The notes: generated by a model not told the origin, from the letters alone. 64,000 nt of DNA from Acanthosepion lycidas (GCA_963932145.1 OZ010596.1:84176241-84240240); one strand, 5' to 3'. Positions 1 through 11,597 are shown, counted from the stretch's first letter. Translations and numbers: made by a program.

Positions 1-105
1 TTCATAAAGTCTAAGAACTATAGGGGAAAGTTCATCAGAACAATTACCATGAAAGTGTTTATAAAAAAGGCACAGGGAAGTTATATTAGTGTTTTCATGT
101 TTCAT
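1..105 (-). mobile_element. LINE-A fragment, reverse transcriptase C-terminal part
   Basis: This segment matches 12541-12640 closely by eye (shared words such as TCATGAAGTCTAAG-like and CACCATGAAAGT), which lies inside a clearer minus-strand LINE copy. It corresponds to the stretch coding the tail of a CR1/Jockey-like reverse transcriptase protein. It is truncated by the window edge, and nothing recognisable follows it. Confidence 0.6.
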
Positions 106-1424
106 ATTTACAATGATTTATCTCAGCAAGGTAATGCAACTCCCATCATATGAAGGAACACTCAGCTGGCTTTTCAGGTATTCTTACTAGACTCCATGCT
201 TATCAGATCTAAACCCCATGTTGGAGGTACCACTAAATTCTCTGTAGTTATATCAAACAAATAAAACTCAGTTATGGACAGCACTGGATCATGCCTGGAG
301 AGACATAGCTGTGCAATAAATCCAGAAATTTGTGAACATGTTATATTGTGAAAACACAAAATAGGGAAATATATATTATTAGATAGTTTTTTTTTAATTT
401 TTTGGCACTTCAGTTTATATTAATGTTTCAGTTTTTTAGTTTTGCCCACTGACTTTACTGCTACTCTATCACTCTTTTGCTTTACCTAATTCTTGCAGTA
501 ACAAACTGAAATTCTTGTGAGAAAAAAAAAGAATGTTTTCAAAGCATTGAATTTAACAAATTTTAATACTCAGTCTGTGATATATAGAAAATCAAGGGAT
601 TGTCAGTGGTCAGGATTTAATGCCAAGATTCCTGATAGAATAAAGCTATTCTATCTATCTATCTATCTATATATATATATATATATATATTTGGTTTACA
701 GGTCTGAAAGATGAAGGTTATTTTTATAGCTTTCATGAAATAAAGATTATTACCTATGATATTTTAAGTGTTTGATATTCATTAATTAATATAAACTTAA
801 AAAACTTGATTAGTTTTTGATACAAGAAAAGATTTAAACATATATCAGGTGCAACAGCAAAATTGTCCAATTGTTAGATTAAGCTTTAAACCATTGTTTC
901 TTAGAAATGATTAAAGATATCTTACTGGAATTCTCTGAGGTTTTTATAACACTATTGGACTCTACGTTGAACAAGAAGAAAGTATTTAGCTCTATGTTGA
1001 AATGATGATACCTCTTCCTGTTTTGACCTCCTGATCCAGTTTTTCTGTCTACTGTTCCCTCTTTTTAAATCTTATTCACTATTCCCTTGATGGTTCTTGA
1101 ATGGATTTCAAAGTGGAAGCCAGAGTATGAATGTTTGTACCATTACTGAAGGCCTGAATGATCATTTTCCTCTCACCATTGCTCAGTTATGAAGATAGTG
1201 GTTCTGACACAAATCAATTTTAACCAGCTCTCTTTCTAGTTGAATAATTCAAAGTGTTTTTCAGTGATTCTTACAAAACATGGTGTCAAGATAGCTAAAC
1301 AGCTTATCTGAAAATCTGGAAAAAAGATAATTAGTTTTGTGTTTTTTTTAGATATCAGACATTTTGTGTGATGGATAATTATCCTGTGTTATTACATGAT
1401 TTGAACAATTTTGCTATTACGATA
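106..1424. other. AT-rich stretch with no gene seen
   Basis: No coding region, tRNA or clear repeat was recognised here apart from the (TCTA)n/(TA)n tract at 651-690. The short minus-strand open frame at 174-359 has no recognisable motif and looks like chance. Confidence 0.6.
651..690. repeat. (TCTA)n(TA)n microsatellite
   Basis: A short run of TCTA units passes directly into about ten TA units. Confidence 0.95.
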
Positions 1425-1690
1425 TTCAGCCACTCCCCCACGAGGGCGTCATGTGGCACAAGGCCTTTTTAACGTGGGCATTCCGAGCCCGTGGACTCGG
1501 CCAAAAATATGCCCATTGAACCTGTATAAACGGGTTCTGGGCCGGTCTATCTCCCCGAAGGAGACTCTGCCCTTCGGCGTAGCCTCCTTCGGGTTCCTCC
1601 CGCCCGAAAGCAGAGAGTCCAACCGATCAGCCGGACAGAAAGTGAACGACTGACTGTCGCTGATTACACACTTGCTATTACACCGGGTGT
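1425..1690 (+). repeat. GC-rich structured interspersed repeat, single copy
   Basis: A sharply GC-rich island in AT-rich DNA that matches the tandem pair at 59818-60185. Shared words include GGCACAAGGCC, AACGTGGG, AAAAATATGCC, TATAAACGGGTT and AACCGATCAGCCGG. It can fold: CCCGAAGGAG pairs perfectly with CTCCTTCGGG about 20 bases later, and the loop itself holds GCCCTTCGGCG. AACC and GGTT flank TATAAAC-type loops. The open frames on both strands (1411-1653, 1449-1784) follow this repeat and are not supported as genes. The class is unknown; a SINE, an LTR fragment or another structured element are all possible. Confidence 0.7.
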
Positions 1691-2103
1691 ATTTTATCTC
1701 TAAACCTATTTGATAACAGTTATCATTATTATACACTGATGTAATTAGACCAGTATCCTCATCCTCATTGTTATAGTATTTCATCCATTATATCCTCCAG
1801 CTTTGTTCAAGTGTCTCTCATAGTTGATAATCTTTTTGGAATTTCAAACTTTAGCCTTAACAGAATTAGTATGGGTAGATTACAACAAACTCATGGCCTA
1901 TTTTGGATAAAAGTTAAGCAGATTTAGTCAGGCTTCATGAGTTCAATCTGTTGGCCAAGTTGTAAAAAAAAAAAGTAACATACTCTGATTTGGTGAAAAA
2001 AACATACATCATCACAAGGATGAATTAAAATATTAACCAGTATAAGACATTGTTTAGTATGGACTAATAACTGAAACACTTGTGAGTATAAATGATGATA
2101 TCT
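1691..2103. other. no gene or repeat recognised
   Basis: AT-rich unique-looking sequence with no supported open frame or family match. Confidence 0.5.
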
Positions 2104-2752
2104 TTCTATATTTCTGAGATGAGGTATTATGTTCACTATTTACATTGTTCAGACTATCATCCTCACCTTTGTTGCCATATTTATCACAACATTTTGGCCG
2201 TTGTACACTCCGGTTTTCTTCAGGTGGTTGGAATGTTGAACTGAACCCTTTATTTCATTCCTGAGCTGACCAAGCATAAAAATGAATAGAATAGGGGAAC
2301 CAGTAATAAGGAGTGCCAGAGAGAAGCAATAATTACAACCAAAATTGCAGTATGAGCTCTGGTAAAAAACATGCAATGATAACATCAAAAATTGCAATAT
2401 GAGCACTGGTAAAAAATGATGCTGAAGACATTAGGATTATAATTCCTAGAAATTCATACACAGATGTCCCCAAGGACACATGGCACAGTGGATAAAGGTG
2501 TTAGTTAGATCCAGTGACAGGACTTAAAGAGTGTGAGTTCAATACCTGGTTAAGGCGGGGGAGAACTTGAAGAGGGGAATTAACAGGAGATAACATGGAA
2601 CTAGAACAGTCTACTCCAGTGAGTGAAATAAAGGGTTCAGTTCGACATTCCAACTACCTGAAGAAAACCAGTGCATACAACGGCTGAAATGTTGTGATAA
2701 ATATAGCAACAAAAATGAGGATGATAGTCCGAACGATGTAAAAAATGATGAT
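2104..2752 (+). mobile_element. Non-autonomous element: tRNA-like body between inverted arms
   Basis: The left arm (about 2104-2255) and right arm (about 2620-2752) are inverted copies of one sequence; for example GGTGGTTGGAATGTTGAACT on the left faces AGTTCGACATTCCAACTACC on the right. Between them sits a tRNA-derived segment with an excellent A box (TGGCACAGTGG, 2481-2491) and B box (GAGTTCAATACC, 2535-2546), the split RNA polymerase III promoter. A second copy with the same architecture but the opposite internal orientation lies at 33921-34462, and partial copies are at 27466-27690 and 11826-11985. The parts recur together, so this is a family and not a one-off nesting event. It has no protein-coding capacity. 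Confidence 0.8.
2478..2560 (+). promoter_or_regulatory. tRNA-like type 2 pol III promoter in the element
   Basis: A box TGGCACAGTGG at 2481-2491 and B box GAGTTCAATACC at 2535-2546 are 43 bases apart, within the usual range for tRNA-derived SINEs. Whether it is transcribed cannot be told from sequence. Confidence 0.65.
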
Positions 2753-3154
2753 ACTAGTCCAAATAATTCAGTGTATAATAATAATAATAATAATAATTCT
2801 TCATCTTTAAAAACATACAGGTTTAAATGAAGATGAGTTAAAGCCACTGTGATAAAGTTGTTTTTTTTTATTATATTTTTCTTGCATACATATAAGAGAT
2901 TCCTTTTTTGGAAAAAAAATGGCCAACCCATCATCAACAATAACAACTCATCAGCAAGATCCAAACAAAATAGGACCCGAGAAATTTTCAGCACTTTCTT
3001 GTATTAAGGTACATCAATAAGTCTGTAGCTTAATGATGAAAAAAGCATTTAATTTATTCAACAAATATTTCTTTGTTATATTTAACATTATTTCTATTCT
3101 TGTCAATGCACTTAAATGCACTTCAGATCAAACATAAGATATGGATTTACTGAT
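2753..3154. other. no gene seen; (TAA)n tract
   Basis: It contains a short (TAA)n microsatellite at about 2776-2797. Otherwise it is AT-rich with no supported coding region. Confidence 0.6.
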
Positions 3155-3450
3155 TCGCCTTTATATCAGTAATATCAGTCTTCCTATATGGCAGTGAATG
3201 CTGGACAATCCCCTCACAGATGAAGAAGAGACTTGAAGCAACAGAAATGTGATTCTACAGAAGGATGCTGAGAATAATATGGACCAAACATGTGAGCAAT
3301 GACAAAGTTTTAGGGAAAATGTCAACAAAAAGGATATTTATACTTAACATCAGAAAGAGTTAGTTGAAATCTCTTAGGCACATAATGGAGAAAGACGGCT
3401 TGGAAAATTTGATACTCACAAGATATATTGAAGATAAGAGGGACAATGCA
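3155..3450 (+). mobile_element. RTE/BovB-like LINE fragment, C-terminal domain
   Basis: Translation gives the pattern RLEATEM.FYRRMLRI.WT, then N-R---LKSLRHIM-K-GLENL, then T-YIE-KRD. This resembles the C-terminal tail of RTE/BovB-type LINE proteins (ELWCWRRLLR, FGHLMRR, GGRRRRGRQR in bovine BovB, from memory). The frame has in-frame stops, for example TGA after EATEM, so it is dead. It abuts a LINE-A piece directly at about 3451. Confidence 0.65.
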
Positions 3451-4895
3451 ATCTTTTGTGATGCCACTTTGTCTGACATCTTCAACCTCCCAACTGAAAA
3501 TTGAAGCACTGAGGCTTCTTCTTGGGTCAAAGCTGGCATGAATGCTTTCATCTCTTCTCAAAAACACAGAGGAGCTACTACTTCTGGTTAAACTAATATG
3601 ACAGCTCTTGTCATAACAGGTGCCTATTTGCTACTGCTTGTAACAAACATAAGCTAGTCCTCGAAGCAGCTAAATCCCTGTTTACTGAGAGAATGAAACA
3701 CTGCATAGCTTTGGCTTTTGTGATTACTGGCATCTCTAATAGGATACTAGATAAGTACAAAGTCACTATTCACCCACCTCTTCAATCAGTTTGAGGTGTT
3801 ATCATACTCTGCTGATAAAGCTGAAATCTTTGCCCATAAATTCTCCTCAAACTCTACTCTTGACTCATCTGGAGTATTCCTGCTTAACTTCCCACTTGAT
3901 TCTCTGTTGAGTGATATGTATATAACCTCTTCAATGGTCTCTGCTATCATCTTTGGTCCTACACTGTTTTTAATCTTCATTAACAACCTTTCTGATGACA
4001 TCAACTCTCAACTTAGCATCTACACTACCATTTACTCCTGCCTCAATAGCAAGGCTGATCATCAGACAAGGTCAAAATGTCAGCTGATGTACAAAATGAC
4101 CTCAAGACTCTCGTTAACTGGGGCAAAAGATGTTTTGTCAATTTTAACACCTCCAAAACTAAACTTCTCTACCATAATCATCTGAGAGACCCCTCACTGC
4201 CTTCCATCAGCATGGCTGACGCTATCCTCCTACTCATAGCACCTTCTTGGGCTAACATTCTCAGATGACATGAAATGGAAAGACTGTATTGAATCTGTTG
4301 CTAGTCAGCTGCTAAGAAAGTTGGTTCACTGTGTCCAGCAAGACAATTCTTCTCTCCTGAATCTATCTTACATATCTATAAGTTTAACATTTCTCCATGC
4401 GTAGAATATTGCTGCCATATATGGTCTGGTTCTCCTGCAATTTACCTGGAGATCCTTGATAAGATTAAAAGAAGAATCAGCAATCATGGTAGCTGTTTGA
4501 ATAAGCTCCTTGCTATGATACCTAGACTGTATGAATTTGAGCGCAATACTAGACTGGTGATGAGATTGCATCAATTTACTGTTGAGCTAACTAGGTGTAG
4601 CTGTAACTTCTACACTAACAGTTTCTTTTCTCATACTTCTCGCTTGTGGAACTCCCTTTCGACTCCATGCTTTCCAGCCAACTTTAATCAGCAAGAAGTT
4701 AAATGCAATGCCAAGCACTGTCTACTGTCCTCCTGATTGCTCTTTTCTTTCTCCTCATTACTAATATTTTTGTTCCTAATTCCTCCATGCCCTCTATGCA
4801 TGTTAGTGGCTGTACTGCCTTGCTTGGGGTGACACTGATTAAAAAAAATCTGTTCCTTTTCTTAGAAGAAAGCTATTCTGTGGTTAAATATCTGT
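3451..4895 (+). mobile_element. LINE-A, CR1/Jockey-like, decayed, RT catalytic ADD missing
   Basis: This relic of a non-LTR retrotransposon covers the region between endonuclease and RT (about 3451-3950), a late RT segment (about 3950-4150) and the C-terminal tail (to about 4735), with a 3' untranslated part to about 4895. RT fragments read GPTLFLIFINNLSDDINSQL, then SIYTTIYSC. In this family the last would be expected as IYADDTTIY, so the catalytic ADD appears to be lost. The C-terminus carries SFFSHTSRLWNSLS--CFPANFN, the same signature as the copies at 12301-13025, 31040-32200 and 56640-59035. The front of the RT domain is absent, with sequence jumping from the linker to the late RT at about 3950. 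Several frame changes are needed to follow it, so it is not functional. Confidence 0.8.
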
Positions 4896-5319
4896 GAGAT
4901 CAATCAACCAATCAAAAAACATCTTTTAAATTATTCCTATCCACTTAATTCAACCATTTCATATTTAATAAACTTAGTTTTATGTTAAGTTATTGATACC
5001 CTTCTCCACCAAAAGTCTAATTTTTGGTCAAATTTGGGGAAATGTTTCAAGAACTTTTCAGCACCCTTTGTACAAGGTCAAATGAGATTTAAGAAAATCA
5101 TGCTACACTAATCATTCTCCCTATTTTGAGAATCAGAATTTATTTGAATTCTATATTTTACCTTAGTTGGAAATTAGACTCTTGGCCCTGGTTAAAAATG
5201 TTCAATTATCTCAGCCATAAGACAAATCTGATTTCATGAATTTTTTGATTAGTCTACATTAATTATGAATAGAATACATACAAATCCATGCTTCTTTTTT
5301 TTTCTTTTTTTTTTTTTTT
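4896..5319. other. no gene seen; poly-T tract
   Basis: AT-rich, with a T-rich run at about 5291-5320. No open frame or family match was found. Confidence 0.5.
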
Positions 5320-5530
5320 GTTGAAGCAGTACCAGGATTAATCTCACACAAAGTAAGGTGGGTCCTGCCTGACAAAGGATTTATCATAATGATTTAAGGC
5401 AAGGTTTTAAAAAGACCAGATGCTCTTCTTGAAAGCCAACTGAGACACTAATAGTAATTCAAGTGCACCAAGTGTTTTTATCTAGACATTATCTCTAGAA
5501 AGGGTTTGAGACCCTATCTTAGCATTATAT
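5320..5530 (-). repeat. Interspersed repeat Y, copy 1
   Basis: The reverse complement matches 47865-48140, sharing GGTCTCAA, GAGCATCT, AAAACCTTGCC and CCTTTGTCAGGCAG in the same order. A GGTCTCAA-CC word is vaguely B-box-like, so a tRNA-derived SINE is possible but not shown. Confidence 0.6.
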
Positions 5531-5531
5531 A

Positions 5532-6077
5532 CAGGGCTGGCACCTACCACCTCGCAACCCCCTGACCAGGGGTAAGCCTGATTGGGGCCCAGGCAGTGCT
5601 TTGTGACCCTCACTATCATCAACATTCATATACATTACAAATTAAACTAAGCACAACTGTTAAAAGATGAACAATTTTTGCAGATTTTGACATCATTCTG
5701 TTTTTTTTTTCATCTAAATCTATGAATTTGTTTTGCTGATGCTAAGTCTTGAAAAAATACTTTACAAAATTCAATATCATTTATCCATAACGTTAAATTA
5801 TTAAAATTATTCAACTTTTTAAAAAGAAAAATCTCAAGTTGATGCTAAAAGTTGCCACAAAACATTGTTGATGGAATGATCTGTTATAATACGTCTTTAA
5901 TTTGTATTTAGATAAAGGTACTTTTTTCAATTTTTCACCCATATCGTATATGGTCCATTATTTTACATAATTAGGTTAGAACAAAATTTGTATTTTATAT
6001 GAATACTGCCTTATAAAAATTGAGATGTAGTAAAGTAGAGGCCCCATATAGATAGCAAGACCCTTGCACTAGCCCTG
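5532..6077. mobile_element. hAT-like MITE with 8-bp target duplication
   Basis: The left end CAGGGCTGGCACC and right end TGCACTAGCCCTG are near-perfect inverted repeats of the hAT type. The flanking 8-mers ATTATATA (5524-5531) and CTTATATA (6078-6085) agree at 7 of 8 positions, as expected for the hAT target duplication, although an AT-rich flank makes this less decisive. A related copy lies inverted at 60230-60524. The interior has no transposase coding, so it is non-autonomous. Confidence 0.72.
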
Positions 6078-6079
6078 CT

Positions 6080-6197
6080 TATATATATATATATATATAT
6101 ATATTATAAATTCATGAATCATTCATACAAAAAACAAATACAGAGGTTTGTATGAATGATTCATGAATTTATAAATTATAATTTCACCTTTTAATTG

Positions 6198-6235
<38 letters not shown>
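6080..6235. repeat. Two (AT)n tracts flanking a palindrome
   Basis: (AT)n at about 6080-6105 and 6199-6234 bracket an inverted repeat at about 6106-6172. Its arms contain ATTCATGAATCATTCATACA and the exact complement, separated by a short spacer. Confidence 0.85.
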
Positions 6236-6237
<2 letters not shown>

Positions 6238-6826
6238 CCTGTTGACTCTTATAAGAAGTTCATCCACCCTTTGACATTTTTGAGATGAGCAGACTAAATT
6301 ATTCATTGCAAATATAGTTTAAGATAAAAAAAAATTAAATGTTCATTTTCAGACTACAAAAAAATATCTTTTTTTATTTAATGACAAAATACAATTAGCA
6401 AAACCAATAATCCAGACATAATCAAAATTAGTCTTTACCTTTAACATTATACCAAGTGTCTATATTGATGATTTTAAGTGGGTGTGTCTAAATAAATGTC
6501 CCTAATTATGGCTAATTATATCAATTCCTTCATAGTCTTATAAACAAAATCTTGCCAAGTAAATTTTTAAATTCATAACCATTTGAGAACATCAGTTTTT
6601 CTCTAAATAAAGCCAGCATGAATCAAATTTTGAAAAGACAAAAATAATAAAAATTATAAATATTTAATATTTGGTTTTTATAATCTCCAGCCATTTTTAA
6701 GCTTTTCTTTTTTTTAAATAATCCAATCTTTAAAAAAAATTCTTCAGATTATGATTTTTTGGAGTGTTTTTATATATATTGATAATACTTTGGTTAACAT
6801 ATAAATTTTAATACAAAATAAAACTA
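6236..6826. other. AT-rich, no gene seen
   Basis: No supported feature; homopolymer A and T runs are common. Confidence 0.5.
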
Positions 6827-6868
6827 TTAGGTTGGTGCAAAAATAATGTCATTTTTGCACCAACCTAA
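6827..6868. mobile_element. Mariner-derived palindromic MITE, 42 bp
   Basis: TTAGGTTGGTGCAAAAA is followed after 8 bases by its exact reverse complement ending CCAACCTAA. TA dinucleotides flank both sides (6825-6826 and 6869-6870), the Tc1/mariner target duplication. The end sequence is the same as at 49128-49206 and resembles terminal repeats of cecropia-type mariners (Hsmar1/MADE1, from memory). It looks like a core-deleted version of the longer element. Confidence 0.88.
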
Positions 6869-6869
6869 T

Positions 6870-7324
6870 ATATATTAGACTTTAAATTAGTTCAATTTTG
6901 AACATTTTGGGGAAAATTTGTATAATCTACAAAAAGTGTATTTCTGTTCTGTTGCAGTCTCTAATTTTAAACAGAATCAATCAGATTTCAAAGAAGTTAT
7001 TATCAAAAAAAAAAAAAAAATTACTTAAAAATATTTTTTATATTTATCTTTTAAATCATTGTTAAATATTATTTAAGAATTATCTGAAAAAATTACTACT
7101 ATTTTAAAATGTTATTATTTGAAAATATTTTTAACATATTATTTAGGTATATAATATTAAAAACTTGAATTAATTTTTTTTAAATATTAATATTAAAAAA
7201 AATTTTAAAAAATGTTTTTAATTATCATTTTAAAAATTATTTAAAAAAGAGAAAAAGCTATAAAATCTATAGAATTTTAAATGATACTCTTAAGATATTT
7301 AATATAAGGGTGCTTAAGAACTGG
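6870..7324. other. Very AT-rich stretch, no gene
   Basis: Dominated by runs of A and T with no recognisable unit. Confidence 0.5.
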
Positions 7325-7715
7325 GGAAAGCAGAATTTTTCCTAATATGCACTAAATGCGCAGAGGTTTAATAAGTGGCCCAAGTATAATTTTTCTCGGT
7401 ATGTACTAAATGAGTGAAGGTTTAATAATATGGGGCAGGGGACGTGAATTTTTCTCAATATTCTCTGAATGGGTGGTGGTTTAATAATTGGTGAATGGGG
7501 TAGAATTTTTACTCAATATGCACTAAATGGTTGGAGGTTTAATAAACGGGCAGGTGTAATTTTTCTCAGTATGCATTAAATGAGTGGAGGCTTAATAATC
7601 AGGTGGGGGTGAAATTTTCTCAATATTCACTAAATGGGTGGAAGCTTAATATTGAAATAGGGGTGAATTTTTCTCAGTATTCACTCTATAGATAGTGACT
7701 TAATAAAGTGGTGAC
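7325..7715. repeat. Diverged tandem array, about 54-60 bp period, about 7 units
   Basis: Each unit holds AATTTTTCTCAATATGCACT followed by AAATG-GTGGAGGTTTAATAA and a short G-rich spacer. Starts fall near 7330, 7384, 7445, 7502, 7556, 7611 and 7662. Units differ clearly, so the array is old. Confidence 0.85.
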
Positions 7716-9094
7716 TAGAAAATAATTCAAAGTGCAAAATTAACAAATTTAATAAACGGGGTAGTCTTAATAAACTCAGCAGAGAGTGGGGAATAACCTT
7801 AAAAAATATACCTTTCCCACCACCCCATCCTTTTTTATGCACTTAAGGGTAATTTTCTAGATTAATCTAAATTTTGGTCTGTGGAATTATGTCATAGTTT
7901 TTTCTTCAAGGCCTTGAAAATGTTAAAAATTATTATAAAAAATCATAAAGCCTTTTTGCAAAATGGCCTTATGCAAAGATTTAAAATAAAATAAAATTTT
8001 AATTATTTTAAATTAATAAAATATAATTTTTTTAATTTAAATTTATTTGAGCATTTAACAGAAAACATTTATTTTTAGATGAATTTATGTTAATGTCAGT
8101 TGTTAGTCTGATATTAAATGAATTTACCACAAACCAAAAATGCCTAATTTTCAATTGTTACCATATTGCAATCATATTTTCAGAATTTTTTTATAACAAC
8201 AATAATGTATTCAAAATCATTAAAATAAATAAAAATTAAGATAATAAACCACTGCCAAAGATGGATTATTATTATTATTAAATATTGTAGATTATTGTTT
8301 TCTTTTATTTGATTTCTTCATATAAAAGAAAACTGGCAGCTATTTCATAGGTCTATGTTCTGAAAAGTTCCCCTAGTTCGACCGAGTAAATATCATATTA
8401 CAGGTAAGACCTTTTTAACTGAGATGAGAACTTTTCAGTACCTGCTCATAAAAATGTTAAAAATTAATTTTTCACTGTTAAATTTAATTTGGATCCATTC
8501 AGTCAGCTTTTTTAAAATTTTTATTTATTTATTTTTTCATGAACAAGAGAAATGTAGAATATAATTTTGCAATATGGCCACATTTGAATAAAAGTCCAAA
8601 TTATCCAGCATGCTGGCAAACTTCTTCATTTTTAGGGTGTGATTTGCATTTGAGGAATTTAGAAAGAAGAAAAGCAGAAATATTAATCTGTTAGCAAAAA
8701 CCAGAAAGCATCACTGTGGGTTTTTTTTCTGTAGAAAATAAGTAGACAAGAGCTCTAAATTCGCAACCATACCTCCAAAACCTTTACTTTTTCAAAGCAC
8801 TATAATATTAGACTCAATAGGCATGCATCTGTTACAATGAAGACTAACTTCTAGTTTTAGACTTGACCATAGAATTCTCCAGACCAGATTCTTTCTTTGT
8901 TATGTGTCACAGAAATTTCAACTATCTCTTATTGTAAACCTTTCACTTTTGTTCCTATTTTCTTTAAAGCTTCCTTATTGCTCAAATTTTTGTCCATGAT
9001 ATTCACAGTATTCATCAGCAGGAGCACATCTCTGTCACTTCTCGTCTCTGATGAAATTCACTGCCATATAGAAGTTCAAATATTTTTTTAAATC
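7716..9094. other. AT-rich, no gene seen
   Basis: No coding region or known repeat recognised. The open frame at 8897-9091 has no motif. Confidence 0.5.
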
Positions 9095-9440
9095 AATTCG
9101 CTCAAGCAAGATGATAATGCCACTAAGATGCAAGAGGCTACTGGGAGTGAAAGAGAATGAAATAACTTTAGAAGAAAAGCCAATCCTGAACAGAAAATAA
9201 GGGAAAAACCTCTACTCTTGTTTAAAAGATTGGGGAGGAGTGTGAACCGGACAGTAGGTGAATGTCTTTATTCTTACTGAAGAAAAATAAATAAATAAAT
9301 AGTAAATAAAATTCCAGAGTTTAGGCGGAGATGTTTGAAGCATAGAGATGAAGTTGACTTTAAAAGGAACCAGAAACCCAAGGAACAAGGGAATAAACCT
9401 CTACTCCTGTTCAAAAAACCAGGAAGGAGTGTGAAATCAC
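9095..9440 (+). repeat. Interspersed repeat X, two partial copies in tandem
   Basis: The first unit (about 9095-9240) has GATAATGCCACTAAGATGCA near its start and ACCTCTACTC-TGTT...GGAGGAGTGTGAA at its end. The second (about 9340-9435) repeats only the latter half. Related copies: 41755-41850 and 62445-62600 (plus), 19255-19400 and 56385-56500 (minus). The class is unknown. Confidence 0.7.
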
Positions 9441-9786
9441 TTAGCAGTTTCATATTTGTTCCTCACTTTATTTTATAAGCACTTTTATTATTTTAGTTTT
9501 CTTTTTTGTATCTGAATAAGTGGTAAAGAGCATCATAAACCTGATACTTCAAAAAAGTAAATTCAACCATCTGTTTTTTACTTTGTCTCTCTGAACTTTG
9601 TCAATTTGAGAATATTTTAAATCAAAATAACAGTAAGAAAATTTTTTTTTCTTTATCTGAAGCATTCAACAGATTTGAAAAAAAATGAAAGGAGTCTTCT
9701 TTTATTGTTGCAATAAAAAAAATTAATTCACTAGCTAATTTGTAAAAAAACAAATGAACATTTGAGCTTGTATTGAAGCTTTATTT
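9441..9786. other. no gene seen
   Basis: AT-rich sequence with no supported feature. Confidence 0.5.
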
Positions 9787-10680
9787 CAGGGGTCAGCAAC
9801 TCTTAACCCCTGGGCCTCAGCTGGTCCACAAGGGATTTTGTTCATTCTGCCAACTTAATACCTGGACACTAATTATCTAATTAGTATTGAGTACACATAC
9901 AGTTTTTCACTTTATTGTTTCGAACCTTGGAAAAGTTACTTCATATCCTCCTCAGATTTTTTTCATTTGAGTTTGTTGTCTGTTGGTAAAACAACTATAG
10001 GTATCTGTATTTGATAATAATTAATGTTTATCTAATTTTTTTTTATAAATACTGTTAAGTATTATTACAATTAGGATAAAATTGGTTTTTAAAAAAAAAA
10101 TGGTAAAACTTGTTCTAACAATATCATTAGTATATCATGGTTTTATCACAGTTTATTCGCAATTATCATATTATTTTATCATATTACTCTATTTGTATTT
10201 AGGTCTGTTCTCATTGTTGCTTATTTCTCCCTACTGATTACTCTTTTTTCTTTCTTTTCTAGAAATCTTTTTTTTACCTGAACAAAAACAAGACCATGGA
10301 AAGTAAGAAAAGAAAAGTGGATTTTGAGTGTCAAAATTTTAGCAAAGGCTGAATCCTTAGCTATTTTGTTATTGAGCACTTCAGAAAATAGTTTTGCTTA
10401 ATTTGTCAAGAAACCATTGCTATGAAGAAGGTTTAAAATATTAAACAGCACTATGAAACTTGTCATAATCATTATAACAATTTCAATGGAAAGACACAAA
10501 AGATGAAGTTGCATAGCTGAAAAAGGATTTGACAAAGCAGTTATCATTTTTTACTAGAAAGTTTGAAGAAAATGACAGAAACACTTGTGCTAGATACTAA
10601 GAAACAATGCCATCTTCTTTATGTGTGAAGATATATTATGGGAGATGGTGCTGTAACCACAAAATGGCATATGTCAGGTC
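9787..10680 (+). mobile_element. hAT transposon relic with BED zinc finger remnant
   Basis: It starts with a hAT-type end CAGGGGTCAGCAACTC. From 10296 one reading frame gives MESKKRKVDFECQNFSKG, then after a stop ILSYFVIEHFRK, then FCLICQETIAMKKV, then NIKQHYETCH. This is a BED-type zinc finger (CX2C ... HX4H) like the N-terminus of GTF2IRD2/ZBED5-type hAT transposases. Three in-frame stops break about 45 codons. Further on, SFFTRKFEEN fits the same family. The catalytic domain and the right end are not seen, so it is 3' truncated near 10680. The element at 24160-24734 preserves the opposite end of a related protein. Confidence 0.75.
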
Positions 10681-10911
10681 CGACATAACCTGAAGATTTT
10701 CTGTAATATAATTTTAAAGAATATTTACAACAATCCATCTCTCCCTCCATTAAAAATTAAACCTAACATATCATGGAAACTATTCTTGACTTGCACTACT
10801 GAGGTTCCCTTTTATGACAATCAAAATAATATATATATGTTGATGATATTCTCATCTTCGTTAAAAACATAGGCAAAATACATTAACTACAAAGAAGTTG
10901 ATTCTTAAGTT

Positions 10912-10914
<3 letters not shown>
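10681..10914. other. no gene seen
   Basis: AT-rich sequence without a recognisable feature. Confidence 0.4.
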
Positions 10915-10978
<64 letters not shown>

Positions 10979-11034
10979 GCAGACACACACACATATATAT
11001 GAGACACACACACACATATATATATATGACACAC

Positions 11035-11065
<31 letters not shown>

Positions 11066-11303
11066 GTATAATATTATTATTTAAAAATATGTATTCATCA
11101 CAACACAAAAATTACTATGTTAACGGAACCAAACTTAAGCATTAAATTTAAGTTTTGGTTCCAAAACATGGTAATTTCTGTCACAATGAATACATGCTTT
11201 TAAATAATAATATTATAATATCATATCCTGTGTATCGAGCACTGGTTTTAAAAATAAATGGTAAAGAATTGTGGATTATAAATCTGAATGTTCTTTCTTT
11301 TTT

Positions 11304-11356
<53 letters not shown>

Positions 11357-11525
11357 AGAAATGCAGACATGCACACACACACACACATATATATGCAGAC
11401 ACACACAACACAAAACATATGCAGAGACACACACAAACATATATACAGAGACACATATATATTTACAGACACACACACACACACACACACATATATATTT
11501 ACACACACACATATTTATCAGACAT

Positions 11526-11597
<72 letters not shown>

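Noticed and set aside
1411-1784. Open frames on both strands over the GC-rich repeat
   Set aside because: GC-rich sequence has few stops; the related tandem copies at 59818-60185 do not preserve the frames.
2478-2560. True tRNA gene
   Set aside because: A and B boxes are present but no acceptor stem pairing or anticodon arm could be drawn; it recurs inside a repeat family.
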